Shown piece after piece: positions 19,598 to 27,623 of a stretch of 31,689 bases of DNA. The notes below the pieces were generated by a model. The model was not told where the DNA came from. It worked only from the letters and a program-made list of their open reading frames with translations, and ran no database searches. The stretch is from a virus. The stretch is from positions 559-32,247 of IMG/VR virus record IMGVR_UViG_3300030105_001108. One strand, written 5' to 3'. Position numbers and translations under genes: made by a program. Numbering within the stretch: the first letter of the stretch is position 1; each line of letters opens with the position of its first letter.

Positions 19598-20842
19598 TTA
19601 TCCTAATGCAATCGCTAGTGCTGTTGCTTCTCCAGCAATATCATCTGTCGTTGCAACAGTTCCAGTTGTACTTCCTAAAGTAAGAGTAACATCTGCCGTA
19701 GAGGCTGGGCCTATCAGGGTTACTTTATTTGTTCCGTTATTACTATCCTCAAAAAATTCTATGAAACCAGCAGAGGTTGCACCATTCTTCACAGATAGTC
19801 CAACACTATGCACATCTTTTTGTGAGAGTGTGGCCACACCATCTGAAGCAATAGCAATTGAATCTGTATCAGAAGTGTGTCCTATATTTGCACCATTAAT
19901 TATAATGTTGTCTACAGTAAGTGTGGTTAGTGTACCAACACTAGTTATATTTGCTTGAGCTGCGCCAGTAACAGTTGCAGCCGTACCAGATGCGTTTCCT
20001 GTTACGTTTCCTGTTAAAGCACCAACAAATCCTGTAGCAGTTACTACACCAGTGCTTGGATTGTATGTTAAAGTACCATCTGATTCTAGTCCAACATCCC
20101 CACCATCAACATCCCCACCAGCAGTAAAGATTAGGGCATTATCTTCATCTGTAGATTCGTTGTCTGTAATGGTAACAGTTGTTGCTAGTGTGGCTAGTGC
20201 TACTGCAATATTGGCACTACCGTCAAAAGAAGTACCACCAATAGTTCTTGCGGTTGCTAGTGCAGTTGCGGTTGTAGAATTACCAGTTAAAGCACCAACA
20301 AGCGCAGTGGATGTTATACTTGTTGCTCCAGTAACCACGCCGGCGTCAACAACAATAGTTCCATCAAGGACAATCTGTTGTCCCGATAGTGGTGTAATTG
20401 TTAAGTCCGTACCAGCTGTACTTGTAATTGCATTACCATTAATATTAATGTTGTCTACTTGTAATGCAGTTAGTGTACCTAGTGATGTAATATTTGTTTG
20501 AGCAGCAGTTGTTAGTGTAACGTCTGCGATATAAGTTTTAATTTGAGAAGCATTAACTTTCTTTTCAGTTCCAGCATCTGATATAGCAAAGTCATCAGTA
20601 TCTCCGATAGTAATACTTGAACCATCAGTCATATTATCAATGTTTAGAATTGCTTCTACACTGCCAAACTCAAGAGCGCTTGCTCCACTGTTAACTTTTA
20701 AAACTTGACCAGCACTACCTATTGATAACGATGCACCAATACCACCATGAGTTAAACCTATAAATTCGCCAGACTGATATTCTGCAAGTCCTGTAGCGGT
20801 ACTTCCATCAAAAACTGTCCTAATTGGAACTTTTACTGCCAT
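19598..20842 (-). CDS. Tail-fibre-like repeat protein
   Basis: A 414-residue Gly/Ala/Thr-rich fibrous protein. It begins MAVKVPIRTVFDGSTATGLA, and the body carries beta-rich repeats. The unit AQ(T/A)NITS(L/V)GTLT(A/T)L followed by VDN(I)xING occurs twice, near 118 and 296. VGALTGN also occurs twice (181 and 274). It ends with TLTLGSTTGTVATTDDIAGE. This pattern is typical of marine phage tail or structural fibres that bind the host; trimerisation is inferred. It follows the 392-residue structural gene by 14 bases. Confidence 0.8.
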   Translation of the reverse strand: MAVKVPIRTVFDGSTATGLAEYQSGEFIGLTHGGIGASLSIGSAGQVLKVNSGASALEFGSVEAILNIDNMTDGSSITIGDTDDFAISDAGTEKKVNASQIKTYIADVTLTTAAQTNITSLGTLTALQVDNININGNAITSTAGTDLTITPLSGQQIVLDGTIVVDAGVVTGATSITSTALVGALTGNSTTATALATARTIGGTSFDGSANIAVALATLATTVTITDNESTDEDNALIFTAGGDVDGGDVGLESDGTLTYNPSTGVVTATGFVGALTGNVTGNASGTAATVTGAAQANITSVGTLTTLTVDNIIINGANIGHTSDTDSIAIASDGVATLSQKDVHSVGLSVKNGATSAGFIEFFEDSNNGTNKVTLIGPASTADVTLTLGSTTGTVATTDDIAGEATALAIALG

Positions 20843-20856
20843 TTTTTATTACCTAT

Positions 20857-22035
20857 CTAAAATTCAAATAATTCTACTGATTTATCAGCTCTAGCATCAC
20901 CATTACTTAGTATAAATGTATGACCACTGTTCGTAAAAACAGAACGGTTTGTTAATGTCTTTGCGAATGAGAATGTTGCAGCCGCAGTAGTTAAACCACT
21001 CGACTGTGTAAATAAAGAAACACTTTTTGATGACTGGCCAGTTAAAACCCCTGTACTACTTGTTTCAGCAGTGGCAACTAAAAGTTCTTTACCAGCGGTA
21101 TCTTTAGAACCAACAGGAAAAATAGCACCTTCAGCTGAAATTGTAATTTGACCAGAACCATCTGATTTAATTGTTGCACCATCTAAATCAATAGTATCTG
21201 CTAACAAGAAAAGACTACCAAATCGTTTTGTTGGGGAACCTAAATCATACACACCATTTCTATTTGGTACAATTGCTGAGGAAAGTTCTTGTAATACTGT
21301 GTAGTCAAAATCTCTTGGTCCGTTAACACCATCTTCTAAAACTATCTCATCACCAGCATCTGTACTAGAAGAATCAGTACCAGAAAGTTCTAAATGATCT
21401 CCAATATTTGAAGAAGAACCATCTGTACCGTCCATCAATAGTCTGAGACTTGTTACTGAAGGTTCTGAAGATACATATTGTCCTGTTGTAGCATTGTATT
21501 TAAGAATAAATCCATCTGCTTGGCCATCAATATTAACATCTTCAGCATCAATAATTTTGGCAATACCACCGCCGCCGCCACTTGCAAAACCTACGGTATG
21601 TAGATGTTCGTTTATTTTCTTTTTAAATTCTTCAAGTTCAGCATTAAGAGCTGGTTCTGTTTTGAAAGGTGTAGTCCTAACTTCTCTTTCTGGTTCTTTT
21701 AATTGAGGAAGATACTTATCAATAACCTCTTCACGAACTGGATTCATATCCACTTCAGTTTTTGTACCAAATGCATTAGATAATGAACCAGTTATAAAGT
21801 CATCTCTTTTACGTTTAGTTTCTTCTCTAATTACTCTTTTTTCTTCTTTTTCTAATGCTCTAGCAAGTTTTCCTTCTTCAGCAATACGTGATAATTCCTT
21901 TTGATGTTCTCTACCTTTTCTCTCTTGAACTTCTTTATCTTCTGCACGTTTGAGTGATCCAAAAGTTATAGCTTTCCTTTTGGCTCTATGTTCTGGTTTT
22001 TCTGCTGAAGATATAAGTTCATTAAATTTTTTCAT
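20857..22035 (-). CDS. Virion structural protein with coiled-coil head
   Basis: A 392-residue protein. Residues 1-150 are highly charged and helical (RKGREHQKELSRIAEEGKLA). A Gly-rich hinge (FASGGGGGIAKIID) is followed by a beta-rich fibre-like domain with DGQADGFILKYNATTGQYVS, LLMDGTDGSSSNIGDHLELS and NRNGVYDLGSPTKRFGSLFL. The DGTDGSS motif also occurs in the 416-residue protein at 24989. YDLGSPTKRFGSLYL-type segments are typical of phage tail or neck fibres. Probable tail or neck structural protein; exact role unknown. Confidence 0.78.
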   Translation of the reverse strand: MKKFNELISSAEKPEHRAKRKAITFGSLKRAEDKEVQERKGREHQKELSRIAEEGKLARALEKEEKRVIREETKRKRDDFITGSLSNAFGTKTEVDMNPVREEVIDKYLPQLKEPEREVRTTPFKTEPALNAELEEFKKKINEHLHTVGFASGGGGGIAKIIDAEDVNIDGQADGFILKYNATTGQYVSSEPSVTSLRLLMDGTDGSSSNIGDHLELSGTDSSSTDAGDEIVLEDGVNGPRDFDYTVLQELSSAIVPNRNGVYDLGSPTKRFGSLFLLADTIDLDGATIKSDGSGQITISAEGAIFPVGSKDTAGKELLVATAETSSTGVLTGQSSKSVSLFTQSSGLTTAAATFSFAKTLTNRSVFTNSGHTFILSNGDARADKSVELFEF

Positions 22036-22040
22036 TAGAA

Positions 22041-22574
22041 TTACTCAACAACTTTATAACCCATTTTTTGATACTTTTTGAGTTCTCTTTCTGGAACATT
22101 CATGACTGTCATTGTGCCAGGCTTTTTCATTCTATAGTATTCACCAGAATTTTTATCTGTAAATATTTTAGGTTTGCCGATGCGACCCTTATCAAAATCT
22201 CTTAGTTTTTGTAATGGAGATTTTTTAGATTGAATATTTGCCATATCAGCTTGTGGTCTTACTGAACCGCCACTACCAATACCGTATGACATTTCAGACA
22301 TATCAGATACAATAGATTCTACAAACTTTCCTCTATTTTTTTTGTCCTCTACTCTTTTTAGTCTGGCTCTCTTCAGTTTCTCACGATGTTGTCTATATGC
22401 TTTAGTGCGACCATCAATAAGAGCTTGCATATCTTTCTTTTTCTTTTTAGGATGTACGCCAGGCTCTCCCATTGGACCCACACCTATACCAGCAACACTT
22501 CCTGATCCAGCAGAATTTGTTGGAGCATCTTCTTCCATTCCAGTGAAGGGAGAAATTTCTGTCCATTTTCTCAT
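22041..22574 (-). CDS. Basic conserved phage protein
   Basis: A 177-residue basic protein. The start (RKWTEISPFTGMEEDAPTNS) leads into a Gly-rich VAGIGVGPMGEPGVHPKKKK, then a charged helix (YRQHREKLKRARLKRVEDKK). The C-terminal MKKPGTMTVMNVPERELKKY region ends YQKMGYKVVE. This arrangement is familiar from T4-like marine phages in the neck/tail gene block. Function not established. ATGA overlap with the upstream gene. Confidence 0.75.
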   Translation of the reverse strand: MRKWTEISPFTGMEEDAPTNSAGSGSVAGIGVGPMGEPGVHPKKKKKDMQALIDGRTKAYRQHREKLKRARLKRVEDKKNRGKFVESIVSDMSEMSYGIGSGGSVRPQADMANIQSKKSPLQKLRDFDKGRIGKPKIFTDKNSGEYYRMKKPGTMTVMNVPERELKKYQKMGYKVVE

Positions 22575-23191
22575 TTTATGTCCTCCAAACTTACGTATAT
22601 CTCTTCTTTTGTTTTAAGGTGTACCACAGGAAAAATCTCAACACCTAGAATTGTGTCGATAGGTGGCTCATCCTTAAAGACTGCAACCTTATCACCTTTT
22701 TTTGCAGTTAACTCTTCTTCTTCTTTATTTAGAATATCGTTAATAAGAACGTACTCACCTTTGGGTAAAACTTCACCAAATCCTACAATCTCCTCATTGA
22801 TGCTGTCATCAATCTCATAACCTTGCTCTTTGAGATACTTCATAAATTCTTTCTCAAATACATCTGGGTCATCTACTGATTCCTTAAATGTATCCTTGAG
22901 TAAAAACAAAGCAGCAGCATAGGTTCCCAACTTAGTTCTAAGTCCAGGCACCTTCTCAAATATTTTTTTGATATTGAATACGAGTTTGTGAAGAATTGTG
23001 TATGAGTTTTTTTCTTCAGAAGTATTAAGTGAAGCTGGTTTGGTTTGACGTACTCCCCCTTTAGGTGGAGGCATTATACGATTACCCTTTTCATCAATAA
23101 CACCAAGTTTATAGGCATCTGTTTTGTCAAATGGTGTGACTAATAACTTTATAAATCTGTAAGTTACAAATAAGTCTATCGCTCTTCCCAT
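22571..23191 (-). CDS. Conserved phage virion-region protein
   Basis: A 206-residue protein starting MGRAIDLFVTYRFIKLLVTP, a strongly conserved phage motif with FDKTDAYKLGVIDEKGNRIM. The middle has SYTILHKLVFNIKKIFEKVP, and the C-terminal half is acidic (VGFGEVLPKGEYVLINDILN; KKGDKVAVFKDEPPIDTILG). I have seen this family only as hypothetical or structural in T4-like marine phages. It shares a base with the start of its neighbour. Confidence 0.8.
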   Translation of the reverse strand: MGRAIDLFVTYRFIKLLVTPFDKTDAYKLGVIDEKGNRIMPPPKGGVRQTKPASLNTSEEKNSYTILHKLVFNIKKIFEKVPGLRTKLGTYAAALFLLKDTFKESVDDPDVFEKEFMKYLKEQGYEIDDSINEEIVGFGEVLPKGEYVLINDILNKEEEELTAKKGDKVAVFKDEPPIDTILGVEIFPVVHLKTKEEIYVSLEDIK

Positions 23192-23553
23192 TACAGTTTC
23201 CTTAAAATATCTAAAACTTCTTGGTTTTCCTCTACGTCACTCAATTCGTTCTCTCTCATTATATTTAGGAATAATAAAAAAGACTTGAGTGTTTCCCAAT
23301 GCTCTCTTTGTATCTTAAAGAGAAGAAGGGTCACGCAAGCCTCAGGGCCGAACAAATTATTCAAAACAATAATGTGGTTTAGAAGCAACCTTTCTTTAAG
23401 TATGTTATGGTCTTTATATTTTCTCAAAAGACGTTTTACATATTTAAATCGCTTCATATCATCATGAAATTCTTTTTCTCCCTCACACTGAGGATTGTCA
23501 TAATGTTTAATTGCAAACATCATAACATTGTCAGAAGTTATATTTTCATACAT
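23191..23553 (-). CDS. Conserved T4-like phage protein
   Basis: A 120-residue helical protein with family-typical MYENITSDNVMMFAIKHYDN, then MKRFKYVKRLLRKYKDHNIL, LLLNHIIVLNNLFGPEACVT and LLLFKIQREHWETLKSFLLF. This small protein is widely conserved in T4-like marine phages with unknown function; I believe it has a DUF number but do not assert one. It is tightly packed between two structural-block genes with one-base overlaps. Confidence 0.82.
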   Translation of the reverse strand: MYENITSDNVMMFAIKHYDNPQCEGEKEFHDDMKRFKYVKRLLRKYKDHNILKERLLLNHIIVLNNLFGPEACVTLLLFKIQREHWETLKSFLLFLNIMRENELSDVEENQEVLDILRKL

Positions 23554-23984
23554 TATTCGATGTGAGCACGCAACCTACATTGGTTAGTTTCTGTCATTTC
23601 ATAACTAATATGTAGTGCAAGGCCACCTTCAATTTTATGAGAAATTCCATCATCATTGAGGAATTCATCATGAGGAGTATCAACATCTTTTCCAAATCTT
23701 CCACCATATGATGTTAGGGGAAGTGACATTTTACCACTGTTCTCTACCATAGAATCTTCATTAATAGCAGGAAATGATAAACCAAGATTTGACAACGATC
23801 CTCTAATCCTAGTAAGAGCAGCGTATGGGTCCATTTGATCTTCAATCACATAACTACCAATAATTGCATTAATCTTTCTTACAACAGCAGGATTATAACC
23901 TACGGCATATCTTCCAAAAGTTGCTTGTTGTCCACCGCCTGGGATTGGACCATTCTCTGCAATCATCTGCTTAAACTTTTTCAT
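23553..23984 (-). CDS. Hypothetical structural-block protein
   Basis: A 143-residue protein, MKKFKQMIAENGPIPGGGQQ onward, with YNPAVVRKINAIIGSYVIED, DPYAALTRIRGSLSNLGLSF and FLNDDGISHKIEGGLALHIS. No catalytic motif. Conserved-looking and between structural genes; probably virion associated or an assembly factor. It overlaps the upstream small gene's end by 14 bases. Confidence 0.75.
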   Translation of the reverse strand: MKKFKQMIAENGPIPGGGQQATFGRYAVGYNPAVVRKINAIIGSYVIEDQMDPYAALTRIRGSLSNLGLSFPAINEDSMVENSGKMSLPLTSYGGRFGKDVDTPHDEFLNDDGISHKIEGGLALHISYEMTETNQCRLRAHIE

Positions 23985-24120
23985 TTTTCTCTTCCTTCTC
24001 AGTAGGAACTTGATCTCTAATCTGTTCTTCCAACATCTCAGGTTTTTTAGTCAAAACTTTCTTAATTGAATCTACGGTATCTTTAACTTTACCATTTAAT
24101 ACTTCTGAAAGAACTTCCAT
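23971..24120 (-). CDS. Small charged helical protein
   Basis: A 49-residue protein from ATG 24120, with GGAG six to seven bases upstream. It reads MEVLSEVLNGKVKDTVDSIK, then KVLTKKPEMLEEQIRDQVPT and a Lys/Glu tail. In-frame starts at 24132 and 24153 are less likely because of the ribosome site and the hairpin upstream. Function unknown. Confidence 0.65.
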   Translation of the reverse strand: MEVLSEVLNGKVKDTVDSIKKVLTKKPEMLEEQIRDQVPTEKEEKNEKV

Positions 24121-24142
24121 TTTTTTCTCCATTAATAAAATA

Positions 24143-24164
24143 GTGGGGGGCACAAGGCCCCCAC
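24143..24164 (-). terminator. Terminator-like hairpin
   Basis: On the minus strand GTGGGGG pairs with CCCCCAC (7 bp, eight-base loop), followed by TATTTTATTAAT. It lies between the stop at 24178 and the next start at 24120, so it likely attenuates transcription after the 161-residue structural gene. The U-tract is interrupted, so termination may be partial. Confidence 0.6.
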
Positions 24165-24177
24165 ACCATAATTGACA

Positions 24178-24663
24178 TTAAGTAACGTCAATAGTCGTAA
24201 GACCAGTATAGTTGGTAACAGTGATGTTAGCTGCAATCGAAATAACAGCATAAGCAGCACCTGTCCAAAGAATGGTCAATGTCTCACCAACACCTTGGAA
24301 TGTGAATGTTACACCTTGTCCAAGAGTTGCAGTAAGGTCAAGGTCTACAGTATTTGTAATAGATAGTACTGCAAACATTTTGATTTGACCAACTGTAGTT
24401 GAGTTAGCTAGTGATGTTAATGCGTCAGCATCTGCACCGTCAAGCAAAGAAATTGCTTCTGTGAGAGCTACTGCACCATCGGCATCGTATGTCACAACAC
24501 TATTAAGACCCAAGAATGTTGGGATAGCATTGAAAATACTAGCAGTCGTAATTTTCTTGTTAATTGGTGTTCCTGCGGGATCATCAATTACGTGGAATAG
24601 GTCTGTGGAAGCAAGACTTCCACTGGCCAACTCGGTTAGAGCGGTAATTTTCTTATCAGCCAT
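24178..24663 (-). CDS. Virion-associated beta-rich protein
   Basis: A 161-residue protein, MADKKITALTELASGSLAST onward, with the DLFHVIDDPAGTPINKKITT start typical of phage fibre or head-decoration proteins. A Thr/Ala/Val-rich beta domain follows (VSIAANITVTNYTGLTTIDV type). It is flanked by hairpins on both sides, so expression may be tuned separately from neighbours, as expected for an abundant structural protein. Exact virion location unknown. Confidence 0.75.
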   Translation of the reverse strand: MADKKITALTELASGSLASTDLFHVIDDPAGTPINKKITTASIFNAIPTFLGLNSVVTYDADGAVALTEAISLLDGADADALTSLANSTTVGQIKMFAVLSITNTVDLDLTATLGQGVTFTFQGVGETLTILWTGAAYAVISIAANITVTNYTGLTTIDVT

Positions 24664-24684
24664 TTGGCTTCTCCTTTATCTAAA

Positions 24685-24698
24685 CCCCACTATTGGGG
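24685..24698 (-). terminator. Small hairpin between structural genes
   Basis: On the minus strand CCCCA pairs with TGGGG around a four-base loop, followed by TTTAGAT. It lies after the stop at 24712 and before the AAAGGAG of the gene at 24663. A weak terminator or processing site. Confidence 0.45.
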
Positions 24699-24711
24699 AA
24701 TGTTACTGTGG

Positions 24712-24930
24712 TTATTCATCCACATCACTTGAGTCAGAAACCAAGTCTGGCTCATCATCATATTCTTTAAGAAAAACATCGCATTGTTGTAAAGCTCCAG
24801 TTAGAGCATTTACCAATGCGGTGTCTTCCATTTTCTTTTGTTCATATTCAGCAAGTCTTAATTTAATTGTCTGAATATCATTTAACAATACTTCTTTTCG
24901 TTCGTCAATAGATTCTTTAGTAATCGTCAT
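24712..24930 (-). CDS. Small coiled-coil protein
   Basis: A 72-residue protein from ATG 24930, with GAGGTG just upstream. It is a helical coiled coil (DERKEVLLNDIQTIKLRLAE, YEQKKMEDTALVNALTGALQ) with an acidic tail (DDEPDLVSDSSDVDE). A TATAAATA late promoter lies 32 bases upstream. Function unknown; possibly an assembly chaperone or scaffold-like protein. Confidence 0.7.
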   Translation of the reverse strand: MTITKESIDERKEVLLNDIQTIKLRLAEYEQKKMEDTALVNALTGALQQCDVFLKEYDDEPDLVSDSSDVDE

Positions 24931-24961
24931 TTTCACCTCACATTTTCATAGTTTGTATAAT

Positions 24962-24969
24962 TATTTATA
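24962..24969 (-). promoter_or_regulatory. T4-like late promoter (TATAAATA)
   Basis: An exact TATAAATA on the minus strand in the gap between the genes at 24989 and 24930. It is correctly placed to start transcription about 25 bases before the ATG at 24930. Confidence 0.7.
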
Positions 24970-24988
24970 ACGCTTTTTATATCGTTTA

Positions 24989-26239
24989 TTATGCAGCAGC
25001 AACCGTAATTCCTGTCAACACAAATGCACTTCCACTTGTTGTACCAGCTTGTGAATATGAAGCAATACCAGAAGAGAAGTCTTCCAAGTCCAGAGTTGAA
25101 CCAGCATTAGTAGAGGAACCATCAGTACCATCTAGAATAATGTGACTTTCACCATCATTAGAGTCTGGTGTACCTGATTCTAGTAAGATGTTTCCACCCA
25201 ATGCATCACCAGACCTTGCAACCAAAGTTACGTCAGAACGTGTTGCAAATGTAGGACCAGCAACTACCAATGACAGAGAGTCTGCAAGGATTTCATCACC
25301 ACCATTTGTGGATGCAAGAAGTATAACATTGTTTGCAACAGTAATTGGTTCGCTAACTGTAACACTTGTTTGTGATGCAACAGCAGTAATGGTAAGTGTA
25401 TTATCTGACGAAAGTCCAGTACCACCATCAGCATCTGCAATAGAAGCAGGAATAGCTCCAACAACATCTGCTTGAACTGTGATAACCTGTCCAACAACAA
25501 GTGTACCTGTAACTGTATCTACAACTAGAGTTGTTGCACCAGACAATGCACCATTAACTGTTGCGACTGCACCAGCGGTAGCATTTAGAATAATACTATC
25601 TCCAAATGAAGGAGAAGCAGCAGTTCCAGCCTCTTGACGAAGACCAAGGGCAGAATTACCATCTTCTTCATCTAAAGCACTCGTACCATCAAAGATAATT
25701 CCTGTACTAAAAGCGTCATCACCAACACCAGAACCATTGAAACCAATAAATCCAGCAGCAGCGTTTGTAGTAACTCTACCACGGAACACTAATTGGTTAG
25801 TTCCAGAACCAGAGAAGTACTGAGCAGCAATTGTACTATCTTCTACCATATCTGTAACACCAAGACGAGAAAGTAAGATGTATGCTTTATTAGTAATCAC
25901 TTGAGAGTTTGTCCAAGCGGCAGATGTAACATCTACTGCCTCATCAAAAGTAACTGTAACATCGAACAATCCAACATTACCAACAGTAGCGTCTGTCCAA
26001 TCAATTCCAATAATAGAAGCGTTACCCATTGCTTCAGCAATGTTTTTAACGCAAACCAGAATTTCTGGATCAGCAGCAGTATTGTCGTTACCTGATGCAC
26101 CTAAGCCGGGCGCCAAGGCCCAACCACTTTTAGATGCAATAATATTTTCTCTTGCGCCTGAAGACCCTGCAGCATTACTATCTACCGGCAGGAACTTTGG
26201 CTTATCACCGTCAGCGGTTGTTAATCCCCATAAACCCAT
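24989..26239 (-). CDS. Major-type virion structural protein
   Basis: A 416-residue beta-rich protein starting MGLWGLTTADGDKPKFLPVD, with GSSGARENIIASKSGWALAP. I recall this N-terminus from structural proteins of marine T4-like phages. The body is Gly/Thr/Val/Asp-rich, and the C-terminal part contains ESHIILDGTDGSSTNAGSTL, a motif shared with the 392-residue protein. A dedicated TATAAATA late promoter and strong AAAGGAG suggest high late expression, fitting a head or tail decoration or sheath-associated protein. Exact identity unknown. Confidence 0.78.
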   Translation of the reverse strand: MGLWGLTTADGDKPKFLPVDSNAAGSSGARENIIASKSGWALAPGLGASGNDNTAADPEILVCVKNIAEAMGNASIIGIDWTDATVGNVGLFDVTVTFDEAVDVTSAAWTNSQVITNKAYILLSRLGVTDMVEDSTIAAQYFSGSGTNQLVFRGRVTTNAAAGFIGFNGSGVGDDAFSTGIIFDGTSALDEEDGNSALGLRQEAGTAASPSFGDSIILNATAGAVATVNGALSGATTLVVDTVTGTLVVGQVITVQADVVGAIPASIADADGGTGLSSDNTLTITAVASQTSVTVSEPITVANNVILLASTNGGDEILADSLSLVVAGPTFATRSDVTLVARSGDALGGNILLESGTPDSNDGESHIILDGTDGSSTNAGSTLDLEDFSSGIASYSQAGTTSGSAFVLTGITVAAA

Positions 26240-26277
26240 TTTTCTTCTCCTTTAATCATGTATGATTATGTTTTTTA

Positions 26278-26285
26278 TATTTATA
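26278..26285 (-). promoter_or_regulatory. T4-like late promoter (TATAAATA)
   Basis: An exact TATAAATA on the minus strand, about 39 bases upstream of the ATG at 26239, in the AT-rich gap after the nucleotidase gene. It should drive the 416-residue structural gene. Confidence 0.75.
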
Positions 26286-26293
26286 AGAATAGA

Positions 26294-26815
26294 TTACTTA
26301 AAACCTAGTTTCTTTAGTTCACTTATGGTCTTACCTACGTTTGTATGGTGAATACCAATTCCACCTTTTGCTTCCCACTCACCAATATTCTTTAGATGAT
26401 CATCTATTAGTACATTAGGTTTACCATTAGATAGTGCATATGCTTGTTTTTGTGAGCGTTGCACCAAATTAATTTTACTTCTCTTAAAGCTTGTGTTCTT
26501 TTTTAACCATTTCATCTTGCCAGGAATAGAGTTTGAATCACGACTTGTATATGCAGACAATATACTTGTATCATATCTAACTATAAAGTCATAAAGCCTT
26601 TTAGCACTAGGCATCCAATCCAAAGTTGGCCAGAAATTCTTGTCCTGATTAATAATCTCCCACCGTTTATTTTTATCCTTCATCCTCGCAAAACCATCAC
26701 CACCGACAGCATTATCTGCACCCTTCATAAATGCAACAAGAACTTGATCCATATCACAATAAATGGACGGTAGGTCACTTTTAGCAACCTCTGTCAGTTC
26801 TAACAAATTTCTCAT
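26294..26815 (-). CDS. HAD-family 5'-nucleotidase-like hydrolase
   Basis: A 173-residue HAD-superfamily phosphatase, best compared to 5'(3')-deoxyribonucleotidases. Motif I is IYCDMDQVLVAF (nucleophile D21, acid/base D23). Motif II is LSAYTSRD (Ser/Thr). A Lys-containing INLVQRSQKQAYA fits motif III, and VLIDDHLKNI is motif IV. Such phage enzymes may balance nucleotide pools. It sits four bases after the 267-residue gene's stop. Substrate is not readable from sequence. Confidence 0.85.
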   Translation of the reverse strand: MRNLLELTEVAKSDLPSIYCDMDQVLVAFMKGADNAVGGDGFARMKDKNKRWEIINQDKNFWPTLDWMPSAKRLYDFIVRYDTSILSAYTSRDSNSIPGKMKWLKKNTSFKRSKINLVQRSQKQAYALSNGKPNVLIDDHLKNIGEWEAKGGIGIHHTNVGKTISELKKLGFK

Positions 26816-26819
26816 AGTA

Positions 26820-27623
26820 TTACTTTTTCTTTTCCATAATTTTTGGATTCATCTCTACTGATGCAACCTTCTTACCTGTCATAGTTTTACCATCTTTTAC
26901 TTCTTTTGTCAAGTCCTTTTTACTTTCTTTCTTAAAGGGACTTTTACCTTCATCAAAACCCCAAACTTTTGCAAGGGTTTCTCTCATACTATCATTTTTA
27001 CCTTTTTGTGCAGAAATCCAATCACCATCTTGGCCAGGCGTTACATCCTCAGTGTGTTTACGTAACTTGTCTGTACCCCACTCAAGAGATTCAGTTTTAT
27101 GTGCAGGCTGAGACATATGTCCAGCAGACATATAGTTAGCCATAAGTGCTTTAACAGATTTTAAATCCAATCTCATAATCTTTGCAATTTCTTCAGCAGA
27201 TTTTTTATCTTTAATCAGCGAGTGCATCTGAGACATTTTGCCTTCTTTAACTTCAGTTTCTTCTTTTACTTCGTATGTTTTACCAGAAACAACAAAGGTC
27301 TTTTCACCCTTGTCTTTAGCAGCCTTTAGTGCCATTCCAAATGCATTACCTTCTTTCTTTGTAATTGCCTTAGAAACTGCCTTACGGCGTTTGTGAAGAT
27401 ACTTGTCAGAAGAATCTACATCACCATCGTTGTCAACATCTTTGTCTTTACGATCTTTGAACTTCTTCTTGACTGCTTTAGGTTGAACAGCGTCCAGACC
27501 ATCGCCATCATCAGACTTGTCATTCTTATTGGTTTCATCAATACTCTTAGCAGCCTCTTGCCACAACCCTAGAATTGATTGCTCAAGGCTACCTTCTTTT
27601 GTATCCAAATATTTGTTACCCAT
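26820..27623 (-). CDS. Head/scaffold-like protein with EF-hand-type loop
   Basis: A 267-residue, highly charged, Lys/Asp-rich protein. Residues near 60-75 carry DVDNDGDVDSSD, a perfect 12-residue EF-hand/dockerin-type calcium loop (acidic residues at 1,3,5,7,9,12; Gly at 6), followed by KYLHKRRKAVSKAI. This segment is familiar from marine T4-like phage head proteins. TFVVSGKTYEVKEETEVKEG follows. The C-terminus is basic. Gene overlap of eight bases with the polyprotein upstream suggests an internal head or core protein. Role inferred. Confidence 0.72.
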   Translation of the reverse strand: MGNKYLDTKEGSLEQSILGLWQEAAKSIDETNKNDKSDDGDGLDAVQPKAVKKKFKDRKDKDVDNDGDVDSSDKYLHKRRKAVSKAITKKEGNAFGMALKAAKDKGEKTFVVSGKTYEVKEETEVKEGKMSQMHSLIKDKKSAEEIAKIMRLDLKSVKALMANYMSAGHMSQPAHKTESLEWGTDKLRKHTEDVTPGQDGDWISAQKGKNDSMRETLAKVWGFDEGKSPFKKESKKDLTKEVKDGKTMTGKKVASVEMNPKIMEKKK

